A stretch of DNA of 64,000 nt from a bacterium (GTDB lineage: Bacteria; Eisenbacteria; RBG-16-71-46; CAIMUX01): NCBI GenBank assembly GCA_030431975.1, contig JAUIHP010000004.1, forward strand, positions 121,001 through 185,000. The letters are read 5' to 3'. The notes under the pieces were generated by a model that did no database searches, was not told the origin of the DNA, and saw nothing but the letters and a program-made list of their open reading frames with translations. The position numbers and the translations under genes were made by a program. Shown here piece after piece: positions 43,412 through 53,421 of this stretch; position 1 is the first letter of the stretch, and each line of letters opens with the position of its first letter.

Positions 43412-44665
43412 CTAGCTCTGGTTGATTCCGGTTTCGCCTTCGCTCTTTGCGATGATGGCGGCTCCGGCGGAGTCGCTCGTGACGTTGACCATGGTCCGGT
43501 ACATGTCGAGCGGACGGTCCACAGCCAACATGATTCCGACGATGGTCGCCACCTCGGGGCCGGTCAGTCCCACCGCCTCGGTCACCAGGAAGATCATGAC
43601 CAATCCCGCCGAGGGAATCCCGGCAGCGCCGATCGAAGCCAGCAGTGCGGTCACGACGATCGTTGCCTGAGCCGCCGTGCTGAGATCAAAGCCCAGGACC
43701 TGCGCGATAAAGATCGCACCCACGCACTCATAAAGCGCGGTTCCGTCCATGTTGACGGTTGCGCCCATCGGCAGCACGAAACTCGTGACCTTGTTGCTGA
43801 CCCCGACACGCTCCCGCACCGACCGCAGCGTCACCGGCAAAGTCGCGGACGAGCTCGAAGTCGAAAAGGCGGTGATCATGGCCTCGGCCATGTTGCGGTA
43901 GTGGACCCACGGCTTCATTCGTCCCAATACCCAAAGCAGGAGGGGCAACGAGATCAGGTAGTGAACGGAAAGCGCGCCGACGATGGTCAGAGCGTAAAGG
44001 CCAAGCGCCTTGAACGTGTCGATACCCGCCGATGCCACGGCCGTACTGATCAGCCCGAGAACACCCAGAGGCAGCAACCGAATGATCCCGGTCGTGATGA
44101 CCATCATCAGGTCGAAACCCTGCTCGAAGATCCCGCGGATGGTGTCGTCTTTTCCGGAGGGAAGCTGGGTGATGCCGACGCCCAGAAGGATGGCGAAGAA
44201 GATGACGGCGAGCATGTCTCCGCCTGACATCGCCGCGATCGGATTGGTCGGAATCATCCGGTAGAAGATCTCGGCCAGATTGTCGACCGTCTGCAGCGTC
44301 GGAAGTTCCTTGCCCGAAGTGCCGGCGAGATCGGCCCCGACTCCCGGCTTGATCGCATTGACGAATGCCAGGCCGGTCAGGATGGCCATGAGGCTGGTCA
44401 GCAGGTAGTAGGACAGGGTCTTGACGCCGAGCCGGCCCAGGCTCTTACCCCCGCCTACCGAAGCCACACCCGTGACGATGCTGGTCAGGATGAGAGGGAC
44501 GATGACCATCTTCAGGAGTCGAACGAAGATGATCCCGAGCCAGCCGAACCACTGGGCCGACTTCCCATCCGTGGCGAAGCCCACGACGACGCCGATGATG
44601 ATGGCGAGAAGGGTCTGGAACCAAAGCTGACGATAAAGAGGGCCGGAAGTTTGCATGGAACGCAT
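43412..44665 (-). CDS. dicarboxylate/amino acid:cation symporter (DAACS family)
   Basis: 417 residues from ATG 44665 (an ATG at 44656 is also possible). Eight membrane helices and two re-entrant loops are suggested. Diagnostic motifs: the serine-rich loop STSSSSATLPVTL (about residue 275), NMDGTALYE (about 309), the second loop GAAGIPSAGLVMI and RPLDMYRTMVNVTSDS with the substrate-binding Asp/Asn positions. It imports glutamate, aspartate or C4-dicarboxylates with Na+ or H+. The SSSS variant occurs in both glutamate and dicarboxylate carriers, so the substrate is undecided. Confidence 0.93.
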   Translation of the reverse strand: MRSMQTSGPLYRQLWFQTLLAIIIGVVVGFATDGKSAQWFGWLGIIFVRLLKMVIVPLILTSIVTGVASVGGGKSLGRLGVKTLSYYLLTSLMAILTGLAFVNAIKPGVGADLAGTSGKELPTLQTVDNLAEIFYRMIPTNPIAAMSGGDMLAVIFFAILLGVGITQLPSGKDDTIRGIFEQGFDLMMVITTGIIRLLPLGVLGLISTAVASAGIDTFKALGLYALTIVGALSVHYLISLPLLLWVLGRMKPWVHYRNMAEAMITAFSTSSSSATLPVTLRSVRERVGVSNKVTSFVLPMGATVNMDGTALYECVGAIFIAQVLGFDLSTAAQATIVVTALLASIGAAGIPSAGLVMIFLVTEAVGLTGPEVATIVGIMLAVDRPLDMYRTMVNVTSDSAGAAIIAKSEGETGINQS

Positions 44666-44787
44666 TGTTACCGCAGGAATGCGCCGACGCAAGGGCGGGT
44701 CCCGCGGGGCACCGCGCCGGCCCGCTCCGATCCGCCCGACCCGTACAGACCCACCTGCTTGCCCGCCCCGAACGCGGCGCGCCGCGA

Positions 44788-47421
44788 TCAGCGGCGGACG
44801 ATGATCCTCTGCTCCGCGCGCAGGCCGTCGTCCGAGGTCAGGCGCACGAAGTAGACACCGGACTCTACCGCTCGTCCCGCCTCGTCGACTCCGTTCCATT
44901 CCACAGAAGCCGGTTCCTGCGCACGCCACGATACATCGAGGCTCTGAACGCGTCTTCCCGCGACGCTGTAGATCTCCACCCGGCCCTTCCCGTCGGTCGC
45001 GGACTGCCATGAAAGAGTGGCCGGACCCGACGTCGGGTTTGGACGCGGAGCCGCCAATGCGAAGCGATCCTGTCCAATGGGTTCCGGGTCGACCGAGGCC
45101 GGGTCGTCCAGCTCGATGGAGAAGATCGATCGGCCGTACGTCCCGGCGATCAGGGTTCGTGTGTCGTCGTCGTAGGCGAAATCGTTGACCACCACGTTGG
45201 GAAGTCCGACGCCGAGCGCGCCCCAGAGGGCGCCGCCGTCAAACGTTTCGAAGACGCCGACGTCGGTGGCGACCACGTAGTGGTCTGCGGCCATGGGATC
45301 CATCCATACGTCGTTGGCCGGCGCGTCCGGCAGGTTGCCCTGAACCTCCTGCCAACTCACACCCAGGTCCGTCGTCCGGTAGACGCGCGGAAGTGTTTCG
45401 TCCCAACGGAAGCCGGAAACGGTGGTCATTGCGGCGTCGCTATCGAGGGGATCGGGGTGAACCGAAGTGATCCACCGCTCCGGGATTCCCGAGTCACGCC
45501 GTGTCCAGTTCGAGCCGCCGTTCGTCGTCACCTGAATGTAGCCGTCGTCGCTGCCTGTCCAGATGATGTCTCCATTCAGGGGGGATGCCTCGATCGTCGT
45601 GAGGACACCGTTGACCTGTCCACTGTTGCCAAGCCGCGGGCCGCCCGTCAGATCTCCGCTGATCGCCGTCCAGCTCGTACTGCTGACCGACTCGTAGACA
45701 CGATGCGTTCCGTAGAAGCGCCGGTCCGGATCCGTCGGATCCTGTTCAATGGGTGAGTTCCACGCTTTGCGATCCGATCCGGAGATTCCGCCCAGTGCGC
45801 CGTTGAACGAGTTGCCGCCGTTGCTCGAGTAGTAAAGGTTGCCGTACTGAAACTGGACCCAGATCCGGTTCGCGTTGGTCGGATGGACGAGAGGCTCGAA
45901 ACCGTCTCCTCCGAAGAGGCTGCTGTACCCGTCGATCGGCCCCAGCGTGCGCTGCGTGCCGTTGTCCTGCATTCCGCCCAGGAGTGAGGCCGGGTTCTGC
46001 GCGTCCAGAGCAACTCGGTAGAACTGTCCAATCGGTTGGTTGCCGACGAAACTCCATGCCGTGCCGCCGTTGACGGATCGGTAGATGCCTCCGTCGTTGC
46101 CCGCATAGATGACCGGACTCGATCCGGGACCGAACTCCAGTGCATGGTGATCGACATGCATGGATCCGCCGGCGGAGTTCCACGATGCCCCACCGTTGGT
46201 CGTCCGGTAGAAGTCGAGTCCCTGGACGAAAACGACATCGGGGTTGGTCGGGTGTGTGCGGCAGTTACCGAACCACCAGCCGAAGCTCGAGAAGACGTCG
46301 GAAAGCGCGCCGTCGTTCGTGCGGTTCCAACTCGTACCGCCGTTGGTCGACCGGTAGAGCCCGTCGAAGAAGCCGGTGCGATCCGCATAGACCACGTGCA
46401 TGTAGTCGGGATTCTGCGCAGAAAGACTGATTCCGATTCGTCCGCTGTTGTTGGACGGTGTCTTCAATCCACCGCCGACGATGCTCCACGAGTCGCCGCC
46501 GTCCGTGCTCTTGTAAACGGCGCAGAGTGGACCGCCGTAGTCGTAGACTTCGGGCTGACGAAGGCGCTGCCAGATCGCGGCGAAAAGGACGTCCGGGTCG
46601 TCCGGACGCATCACCAGATCGACGCAGCCTGCGTCATCCGCAACGTAAAGAACCCGGTCCCAGTTCGAACCTCCGTCGGTGCTTCGGTAGACGCCGCGTT
46701 CCGGGTTGGTCGCCCAAAGGCGTCCGGTTGCGGCAACAAAGATGCGGTCGGAGTCGGTCGGGTCGATGACGATACGGCCGATCGACGATGTCGCTTCCAG
46801 TCCAAGGGAACTCCAGCTCGATCCGGCGTCCGTGGAACGGAAAACGCCAAGCCCTCCGTAGGCCACGCTTCCTCCGCCCGGATTGACCTCGCCCGTTCCC
46901 ACGTAAACGACGTTCGGGTTCTGAGGATCCAAAGTCACGTCCCCAACCGAAAGCGCCGGCTGATCGTCGAAGATGGGAGTCCAGGTCGTCCCGCCGTTCG
47001 TGGTCTTGAGGACTCCGCCCTCCGCAGCTCCCGCATAAACGATGTCGGCGTCCGTCGGGTGAACGGCCAAATCGGTGACGCGACCCCCGACATTGTCCGG
47101 TCCCCGGAACGTCCAGGCCGAGCCCCCGCGAAACGCTTGGGCTTTGAGTGCTGCCGCTTCGGCCAACCCGACCTGGCGTCGTTCGAGTGGAATGGCATCG
47201 AGAGGAAAGGCGCGCTCCGCGAAGAAGTAGGGGTTCGGGGCTTTCGGCGGCTTCCCATCTCCGCGCTCGGTCGAGGTTGCGCCCTGATGGGCTCGGTGCG
47301 CGTGAATCGTCGCGTCTCCTGCCTCGAACGGCGAGGCCGTCTCGTGCGGCCTCATAAGGTAGCCGACGGCGCCGGCGATGGTGATCGAGGCCAGAGCGAG
47401 GATGAGCGGGCGAGCTTGCAT
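44788..47421 (-). CDS. secreted BNR/sortilin-type beta-propeller protein with FlgD-like tail
   Basis: 877 residues from ATG 47421, with GGAGG four bases upstream. A signal anchor (about residues 5-22) precedes two or more propellers made of BNR/Asp-box repeats: STDGGSNW, STDGGDSW, STNGGTSWNR, TTNGGASWN and so on. The layout matches Vps10/sortilin-like glycosidase-fold proteins, often secreted exo-sialidase-fold proteins without shown activity. The last 90 residues are FlgD-like (VEIYSVAGRRVQSL...ESGVYFVRLTS), like the M14 and haem proteins. It is divergent from the dapE gene. Confidence 0.85.
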   Translation of the reverse strand: MQARPLILALASITIAGAVGYLMRPHETASPFEAGDATIHAHRAHQGATSTERGDGKPPKAPNPYFFAERAFPLDAIPLERRQVGLAEAAALKAQAFRGGSAWTFRGPDNVGGRVTDLAVHPTDADIVYAGAAEGGVLKTTNGGTTWTPIFDDQPALSVGDVTLDPQNPNVVYVGTGEVNPGGGSVAYGGLGVFRSTDAGSSWSSLGLEATSSIGRIVIDPTDSDRIFVAATGRLWATNPERGVYRSTDGGSNWDRVLYVADDAGCVDLVMRPDDPDVLFAAIWQRLRQPEVYDYGGPLCAVYKSTDGGDSWSIVGGGLKTPSNNSGRIGISLSAQNPDYMHVVYADRTGFFDGLYRSTNGGTSWNRTNDGALSDVFSSFGWWFGNCRTHPTNPDVVFVQGLDFYRTTNGGASWNSAGGSMHVDHHALEFGPGSSPVIYAGNDGGIYRSVNGGTAWSFVGNQPIGQFYRVALDAQNPASLLGGMQDNGTQRTLGPIDGYSSLFGGDGFEPLVHPTNANRIWVQFQYGNLYYSSNGGNSFNGALGGISGSDRKAWNSPIEQDPTDPDRRFYGTHRVYESVSSTSWTAISGDLTGGPRLGNSGQVNGVLTTIEASPLNGDIIWTGSDDGYIQVTTNGGSNWTRRDSGIPERWITSVHPDPLDSDAAMTTVSGFRWDETLPRVYRTTDLGVSWQEVQGNLPDAPANDVWMDPMAADHYVVATDVGVFETFDGGALWGALGVGLPNVVVNDFAYDDDTRTLIAGTYGRSIFSIELDDPASVDPEPIGQDRFALAAPRPNPTSGPATLSWQSATDGKGRVEIYSVAGRRVQSLDVSWRAQEPASVEWNGVDEAGRAVESGVYFVRLTSDDGLRAEQRIIVRR

Positions 47422-47565
47422 GGTGCCTCCGGGAGGTTGAATGCGCACGGGAGTGGATAGGAAACCGCTGACGCACAATCAGTATAGACCGTGCCGGCGT
47501 GATCCCAAAAAGGGAGCCGATCTTCCGGGTTGCGCCACGGCACGGCCCGGGCCGAAAGTAGCCGA

Positions 47566-48684
47566 ATGAGTGATATCGCCAAGACGTTGGAGGATCTCGT
47601 CCGGATCGAATCGGTCACCGGAAATGAAGGCCCGGTCGCAGGCTACGTCGAAGCTCGTCTCGCCGCCGCCACCGGACGCGGACAGCGACTCCGCCGGTGG
47701 GACGACGGAATCGTGCTGGGTCCCGAAACTCCCGGCTCTTCCGGTCGCCCCCTCGTCGTCATGGCCGGCCATCTCGATACCGTTCCCCTGGGAAAGGCCT
47801 GGCCGCCTCGCGTCAAGGATGGTTGGCTGCACGGAAGGGGAGCGGTCGACATGAAGGCCGGACTCGCCGTCATGATTCACATCGCCGAAGAACTGGCGGC
47901 CGACGACGGTTTCTCCGAGCGCGCCTTCGTCTTCTATCTGGGAGAGGAAGGCCCGGCCGAAGGAAACAGTCTCGGCCCTCTGCTTCAGGCCGAATCCTGG
48001 TTGACCGACGCAGGGCTCGCTCTCATTCACGAGCCGACCGATGGCGATCTCGAGTTGGGCTGCAAGGGAACCCTCCACTGCAGGGTCGTCTTCGAAGGAC
48101 GGTCCTGTCACAGCGCGCGACCGTGGATGGGAAACCATCCACTTCCGGCCGCGCTCGACTGGATGGGCGCCGTCCTCAGTCAGGAGGAGCGAGCCGTCGA
48201 GATTGCCGGTGTCACCTTCCGGGAGATCGTCACCATCACGGAGGTTCGAGCCGGGGAAGCAAAGAACATCGTGCCGGCCCGACTCGAGGTCAATCTCAAC
48301 CTCCGCTATGCGCCGGATCGAACTCCGGAAAATGCGGAGGCCTACGCGCGATCGCTCTGCCCTCCGCCGGGTGCATGGCAGCCGGAAGGAGTTTCGGAAC
48401 CCGTGCAGGTTTCCGTCGAAGTTACGGATCACGCGGCGCCCGGCCAGGTCGATCTGTCGCAGCCTCTGCTCCGGCATCTTCTCGAAACCACGGCGTTGCC
48501 GCGACGGGCCAAGCAGGGATGGACGGACGTAGCTCGGTTCACATCGCTCGGAGTTCCCGCAGTGAACTGGGGTCCCGGAAAGGCGGAACTCTGCCACCGG
48601 GCCGACGAGGCCGTAGAACTCGCAACCGTCGCGACCTGTCGTGACCGAGTGCTTCAGTTTCTTGCGGGGCCCGGGCCCCAATGA
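47566..48684 (+). CDS. dapE: M20 peptidase, probable succinyl-diaminopimelate desuccinylase
   Basis: 372 residues. M20 motifs: MAGHLDTVP (zinc His and catalytic Asp), GRGAVDMKAGLA (bridging Asp), YLGEEGPAEGNS (Glu base), HEPTDG and a final ELCHRADEAVE with the last zinc His. DapE converts N-succinyl-LL-diaminopimelate to LL-diaminopimelate and succinate for lysine and peptidoglycan. The assignment over other M20 enzymes rests on the two following genes. Start ATG 47566 is chosen over 47530 by conserved N-terminus; the ribosome site is weak. Confidence 0.85.
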   Translation: MSDIAKTLEDLVRIESVTGNEGPVAGYVEARLAAATGRGQRLRRWDDGIVLGPETPGSSGRPLVVMAGHLDTVPLGKAWPPRVKDGWLHGRGAVDMKAGLAVMIHIAEELAADDGFSERAFVFYLGEEGPAEGNSLGPLLQAESWLTDAGLALIHEPTDGDLELGCKGTLHCRVVFEGRSCHSARPWMGNHPLPAALDWMGAVLSQEERAVEIAGVTFREIVTITEVRAGEAKNIVPARLEVNLNLRYAPDRTPENAEAYARSLCPPPGAWQPEGVSEPVQVSVEVTDHAAPGQVDLSQPLLRHLLETTALPRRAKQGWTDVARFTSLGVPAVNWGPGKAELCHRADEAVELATVATCRDRVLQFLAGPGPQ

Positions 48685-48745
48685 TCGAGGGCCAACAACT
48701 TTCCGGGTCCTGCCTCCACACGAGTACGACGACGAGGGACCTTCC

Positions 48746-49918
48746 ATGATCGAGCGGGCCATTCACCAACCCGGGCCTCTTCGAGAGGCCGTGACCGGCC
48801 TGCCCGCCTACGAGTTTCACCAGCTTGCAGAAAAGAGACGGGCACTTCAGGAAGCCGGACACGAGATCATCGACTTCACCGTTGGGGAACCGCGTGAGGA
48901 GACGCCTGAGTTTCTGCGGAGGACTCTGACCGAAGCGATCCCCAAGCGGACATCCTACCCGCCGACCTTTGGCACTCCCGCACTACGAAACGCGGCGGCA
49001 GATTGGATGAAGCGACGTTTCCAGGTCGACGTCGATCCGGAGACGGAACTGATCGCGACGAACGGATCGAAAGAAGCTCTCTATCACGTCCATGAGGTCG
49101 TGGTCTCGAAGGAGACGCAACGGGACCTGGTCTGGGTCCCCGATCCGGCCTATCCCGTCTACGCCACGGCAGCGCAACTCGCGGGAGCCGAAGTGCGCCG
49201 ACTTCCGCTCGAGGAGGAGAACGGATTCCTCCCTGATCTTGCGTCTATAGAGAAGGAGGACTGGGCGCGGACTTCCGTCCTTTGGATCAACTATCCAAAC
49301 AACCCGACCGGAGCGCGCGCTCCCATTTCTTTCTTCGACGAGGCCGCAGTGCTGGCTCGCCGGCACGGGTTCTGGTTGGCGTCGGATGAAGCCTACGTCG
49401 ATCTGTATGAAGGCGAACCCGTTCCCGGAGCCGCCCAAGCCGGTCTCGACAACGTCGTCGTGTTCCAGACACTCAGCAAGCGCAGCGCGATGGCAGGATT
49501 CCGGTCCGGGTTTCTCGCCGGCGATGCGCGATTGGTGGCCGCACTCAAGAAAGTTCGGACCAGTCAGGGTGTGGCCACACCGGAATTCATCCAGGCGGCA
49601 GCAACCGCGGCCTGGTCGGAGGACGCGCACGCCGAAACTCTTCGACAGGCCTACTCTCGGAAACGAAATCTCCTGAGTGGAGTTCTTACCGACAAGGGCG
49701 CGCACGTTGCGGGAAGCGAAGCCGGCTTCTTCGTTTACTTTCGCCCCCCGGGCGCGGAGGATGCCGAGAGTTTCGCCGAGAGGTTGCTCGAAGAGGGACT
49801 CGCGTTGGTTCCTGCATCCCGTTTTGGCGAGACGGGGCAGGGATGGATTCGAATGGCTCTGGTTCCGACGGAAGAGGAATGCGGCCGAGCGGCGGAGATT
49901 CTGCGCCGGGTTCTTTGA
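48746..49918 (+). CDS. dapC: class I aminotransferase, probable succinyldiaminopimelate transaminase
   Basis: 390 residues from ATG 48746 with GAGGGA upstream. Fold type I PLP enzyme: TNGSKEALYH (cofactor phosphate region), NYPNNPTGA, SDEAYVDLY (PLP-ring Asp/Tyr) and TLSKRSAMAGFRSGF with the Schiff-base Lys (about residue 240). Located between dapE and dapD, it most likely makes N-succinyl-LL-diaminopimelate from the keto compound using glutamate. The sequence alone would allow other amino acid transaminases; gene order supports dapC. Confidence 0.82.
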   Translation: MIERAIHQPGPLREAVTGLPAYEFHQLAEKRRALQEAGHEIIDFTVGEPREETPEFLRRTLTEAIPKRTSYPPTFGTPALRNAAADWMKRRFQVDVDPETELIATNGSKEALYHVHEVVVSKETQRDLVWVPDPAYPVYATAAQLAGAEVRRLPLEEENGFLPDLASIEKEDWARTSVLWINYPNNPTGARAPISFFDEAAVLARRHGFWLASDEAYVDLYEGEPVPGAAQAGLDNVVVFQTLSKRSAMAGFRSGFLAGDARLVAALKKVRTSQGVATPEFIQAAATAAWSEDAHAETLRQAYSRKRNLLSGVLTDKGAHVAGSEAGFFVYFRPPGAEDAESFAERLLEEGLALVPASRFGETGQGWIRMALVPTEEECGRAAEILRRVL

Positions 49919-49949
49919 GATGAATTCTAACGGAGGAGGGGTGGAGGAG

Positions 49950-50777
49950 ATGAAGGAGCAATGGGACGAGATCCGCGAACGGATCGTCAGTGCCTGGGCC
50001 AACGAGGACGAACGGCGCACTCCCGAGACGTTGAGTGCCGTCGACCGCGCCTGGGAGCTGCTCGATCGGGGTCTCATCCGGGTCGCAGAACCCGACGGTG
50101 ATGACTGGAAGGTCAATGTCTGGGTCAAAGAAGCCATCCTCCTTCGTTTCGCTTCCCACGACAGCCATCCTTTCGAGGTCGGCCCCTTCCACTTTCGCGA
50201 CAAGGTCCCGCTCAAGACCGATCCGGCGGGCGCCGGGATTCGAGTCGTTCCCCCGGCCACCATTCGCTATGGGGCGTTTCTCGAGCCGGGAGTCGTCTGC
50301 ATGCCGTCCTACATCAACGTGGGCGCCCGTGTCGGCTCGGGTTCGATGATCGACACTTGGGCCACGGTCGGCAGCTGCGCACAGGTGGGCCGCGGAGTGC
50401 ATGTTTCCGGCGGCGTTGGAATCGGGGGCGTGCTCGAACCGATGCAGGCCGCGCCGGTCATCGTCGAAGACCACGCCTTTCTCGGATCCCGCGTCGTTCT
50501 CACCGAAGGCATCCGTGTCGGAACGCAGGCGGTTCTCGGCGCCGGAGTCGTGCTGACCGGCTCGACTCCCATCGTCGACGTTCGCGGTACGGAACCGGTC
50601 ATCCTGCGCGGGCATGTTCCCGCCCGCGCCGTCGTCATCCCCGGAACGATGCCCAAGACCTTTCCCGCCGGCGAGTACGGAGTTCCGGCGGCCCTGATCA
50701 TTGGTGAACGCAAAGCATCGACGGACGAAAAGACATCGCTGAATGAAACCCTGCGGGAGTTTCCGATCGCAACGTAA
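49950..50777 (+). CDS. dapD: 2,3,4,5-tetrahydropyridine-2,6-dicarboxylate N-succinyltransferase
   Basis: 275 residues from ATG 49950, matching the family length of about 274. An in-frame ATG at 49920 exists, but GGAGGAGGGG lies between the two and serves 49950. A short helical N-domain is followed by a left-handed beta-helix of hexapeptide repeats (YINVGARVGSGSMIDTWATVGSCAQVGRGVHVSGGVGIGGV), with GSMIDTW and LEP marks of DapD, and a C-terminal extension. It transfers succinyl from succinyl-CoA, committing the pathway to the succinylase route. It follows the aminotransferase by 31 bp. Confidence 0.93.
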   Translation: MKEQWDEIRERIVSAWANEDERRTPETLSAVDRAWELLDRGLIRVAEPDGDDWKVNVWVKEAILLRFASHDSHPFEVGPFHFRDKVPLKTDPAGAGIRVVPPATIRYGAFLEPGVVCMPSYINVGARVGSGSMIDTWATVGSCAQVGRGVHVSGGVGIGGVLEPMQAAPVIVEDHAFLGSRVVLTEGIRVGTQAVLGAGVVLTGSTPIVDVRGTEPVILRGHVPARAVVIPGTMPKTFPAGEYGVPAALIIGERKASTDEKTSLNETLREFPIAT

Positions 50778-50804
50778 CCGCACGGATGGAAAGGAACGCC
50801 GATC

Positions 50805-53336
50805 ATGAATACACCCACTCCACTCTCTCCGGACCAGCTGCGTTGGCGCTGTGACCCGGACTCCCTCGGCTTCGAACGCGTCGACGAGTTGGAGCATCGG
50901 AAGGGAATCATCGGACAGGACCGGGCCATCGCGGCCCTCGAACTGGGCATCACCCTGCGTGACAAGGGCTATAACATCTTTGTCACCGGGCCGTCCGGGA
51001 GCGGCCGAACGACGACCGTGAAACATGTTCTCGGAACGACGGAAACCGACCGCGGCGAGCCGTGCGATATCATCATCGTCAACAGCTTCCACGACAAAGA
51101 CCGACCTCGTCCGATCTACCTGCCGGCCGGAAAGGGCAATGCGTTTGCCCGCGACATGGAGGAGTTCGCCGAATCCCTCCGCGGCAACCTTGCGCAGATC
51201 TATCAGGGAGAAGACTTCAAAGCTCGCCGCAAGACCGCAGTCGAAGCGCGCCAGGAGGAAGAGAAGGCCATCATTCAAGCCTTCGAGGAGGAAGTCAAAA
51301 GTCACAACTTCGCCCTCGTGCAGATTTCGATGGGACAGTTCCACCGACCCGAGGTGACTCCGATGATTGCCGGGGAGCCCGTCCAGATCGAGCGTCTCGA
51401 GCAGGAGGGGAAGTACGACGCCGCCGAGCTCAAAAAGATGAAGGAGACGCAGCACGAGCTGCGAAACCGACTCGAGGACGCGTTCCGCAAGTCCCGTGCG
51501 ATCCAGAGGAAGCTGAAGAAGGAACTCGTCGATCTGGAAAAGGAGTTTGCTCGTCCGTTCCTGTCGGATGTTCTCGGCGACATCCGCGACGACTACGACA
51601 ACGATCAGATCAAGGAGTACCTCGAGCAGGTCCAGGAGAACATCCTGACCCATCTGCGCCTCTTTCTCGAAGAGGAAGCCGAAGACGAACAGCCGGACCT
51701 GCCGCTGCAGGACGACGAACGGTACCGCCCCTATCTCGTCAACGTCCTCGTCGACAATGAAGGAAAGACCCGTCCTCCCGTCGTGGTCGAGACGTCACCC
51801 AACTACCGAAGTCTCTTTGGCACGATCGAAAAGGTTCTGGATCGCGGCGGCGTTTGGCGCAGTGACTTCCTTCACATCCGTGCGGGTTCGGTTCTGAAAG
51901 CAAACGGCGGCTACCTCGTCATTCACCTGGCGGACGCCATGTCCGAACCCGGTGTCTGGCAGGCTTTGGTCCGGACGCTGAAGAATCAGCACGTCGACAT
52001 TCAGAGCTTTGATCCTCTCTTCCTCGTCTCGACGAGTGCGATCAAGCCCGAGCCGATCGAGGTCACGGTCCGCGTCATCGTCATCGGGAACTCCTACTCG
52101 CACCATCTGCTCAATACCTACGACCCGGACTTCCAAAGCGTCTTCAAGGTCAAAGCCGACTTCGATTCCGTCATACCGCGCGATGAACAGAACGTGCAAC
52201 GCTACGCCTCCTTCATTCGCAATGTCGTCGACGCCGAGTCACTCACCGTGCCCGACAAGACCGGAGTCGCCCGCGTTGTCGAATACGGCGCCCGCCTTGC
52301 CGGACACGGGGCGAAGCTTTCCACACTCTTCAGCGCGATCGCGGACATCCTTCGGGAGTCGAACTACTGGGCCAAGAAGGACGGCGCCGACACGGTGCGG
52401 GCCGAGCACGTGGGGCGCGCCGTTCGCGAGAAGGAGATTCGCGTCGCGCTGCCCGAGGAAAAGATGCAGGAAGCGATCACCGACGGCACGATTCACGTCG
52501 ATACGACGGGCGGCGTCGTCGGCCAGATCAACGGTCTCTCCGTCTATGATCTCGGTGACCACCGGTTCGGAAAGCCGACCCGGATCACGTCGCAAACCGC
52601 GCTCGGCAACAGCGGAATCGTCAACATCGAGCGCGAAGCCGACTTCTCGGGCCGGACCTTCAACAAGGCGGCTCTCATCCTGGATGGCTTCTTCCGTTCC
52701 CACTTCGGGCAGGAAGAACCCATTTCGATGTACGCCTCGATCGCTTTCGAACAGTCCTACGGTGAGGTCGACGGGGACAGTGCATCGGTGGCGGAGATCG
52801 CGGCGATTACCTCTTCGCTTTCGAGACTTCCCGCGGACCAGAGTTTCGCGGTGACCGGATCGGCCGACCAGTACGGCAACGTCCAGGCCGTCGGTGGAAT
52901 CAACGAGAAGATCGAAGGGTTCTTCGACATCTGCAAGGCACGGACCTTGACCGGCAAGCAGGGCGTTCTCATTCCCGCGCCCAACGTCTCGGATCTGATG
53001 CTTCGTGAAGATGTCGTCGAGGCCTGCGCCGCCGGTCAGTTTTCCGTTCATGCCGTCGAACGGGTCGAGGATGCGCTCGCCATTCTCCTGGGCACTCCGG
53101 TCGGAGAGCGCGATGACGAAGGCGTTTTCCCCGAGGAGTCCGTCTTCCGCCTGGTCGAAGATCGACTCCGCGAGCTCGGTGAACGAATGAAGGAACACAA
53201 CAAGGACATCCTCAGCGAACTGGCCGAATCCGTAGAGAAGGATGGTGGCGACAAGTCCGCTGGGGAGTCTTCAGAGGGTTCGACCGACAAGGGCGACGAC
53301 GACACAAACGTGAACGCCGAAGGGCATTCCAACTGA
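50805..53336 (+). CDS. Lon-like ATP-dependent protease (AAA_32 plus Lon proteolytic domain)
   Basis: 843 residues. The N-terminal AAA domain has the GPSGSGRTT loop, where Arg replaces the Walker Lys, as is usual in this family. A coiled-coil insertion occupies about residues 120-290. The C-terminal Lon protease domain has the catalytic Ser in GDSAS (about residue 659) and Lys in INEKIEG (about 702), both present. Such LonB-like proteins form hexamers that degrade proteins; specific substrates are unknown. The acidic tail (residues about 815-843, Asp/Ser/Glu-rich) is unusual. It follows dapD by 27 bp, so cotranscription with the dap genes is possible. Confidence 0.9.
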   Translation: MNTPTPLSPDQLRWRCDPDSLGFERVDELEHRKGIIGQDRAIAALELGITLRDKGYNIFVTGPSGSGRTTTVKHVLGTTETDRGEPCDIIIVNSFHDKDRPRPIYLPAGKGNAFARDMEEFAESLRGNLAQIYQGEDFKARRKTAVEARQEEEKAIIQAFEEEVKSHNFALVQISMGQFHRPEVTPMIAGEPVQIERLEQEGKYDAAELKKMKETQHELRNRLEDAFRKSRAIQRKLKKELVDLEKEFARPFLSDVLGDIRDDYDNDQIKEYLEQVQENILTHLRLFLEEEAEDEQPDLPLQDDERYRPYLVNVLVDNEGKTRPPVVVETSPNYRSLFGTIEKVLDRGGVWRSDFLHIRAGSVLKANGGYLVIHLADAMSEPGVWQALVRTLKNQHVDIQSFDPLFLVSTSAIKPEPIEVTVRVIVIGNSYSHHLLNTYDPDFQSVFKVKADFDSVIPRDEQNVQRYASFIRNVVDAESLTVPDKTGVARVVEYGARLAGHGAKLSTLFSAIADILRESNYWAKKDGADTVRAEHVGRAVREKEIRVALPEEKMQEAITDGTIHVDTTGGVVGQINGLSVYDLGDHRFGKPTRITSQTALGNSGIVNIEREADFSGRTFNKAALILDGFFRSHFGQEEPISMYASIAFEQSYGEVDGDSASVAEIAAITSSLSRLPADQSFAVTGSADQYGNVQAVGGINEKIEGFFDICKARTLTGKQGVLIPAPNVSDLMLREDVVEACAAGQFSVHAVERVEDALAILLGTPVGERDDEGVFPEESVFRLVEDRLRELGERMKEHNKDILSELAESVEKDGGDKSAGESSEGSTDKGDDDTNVNAEGHSN

Positions 53337-53421
53337 AACGCTACTTGGGTTTTCGTCGTCGCGCCTTTCGGAGAACGAGAGTCCCTCGCTCAATCACTAC
53401 CGCGTCCTCGGTTACGGTCCA

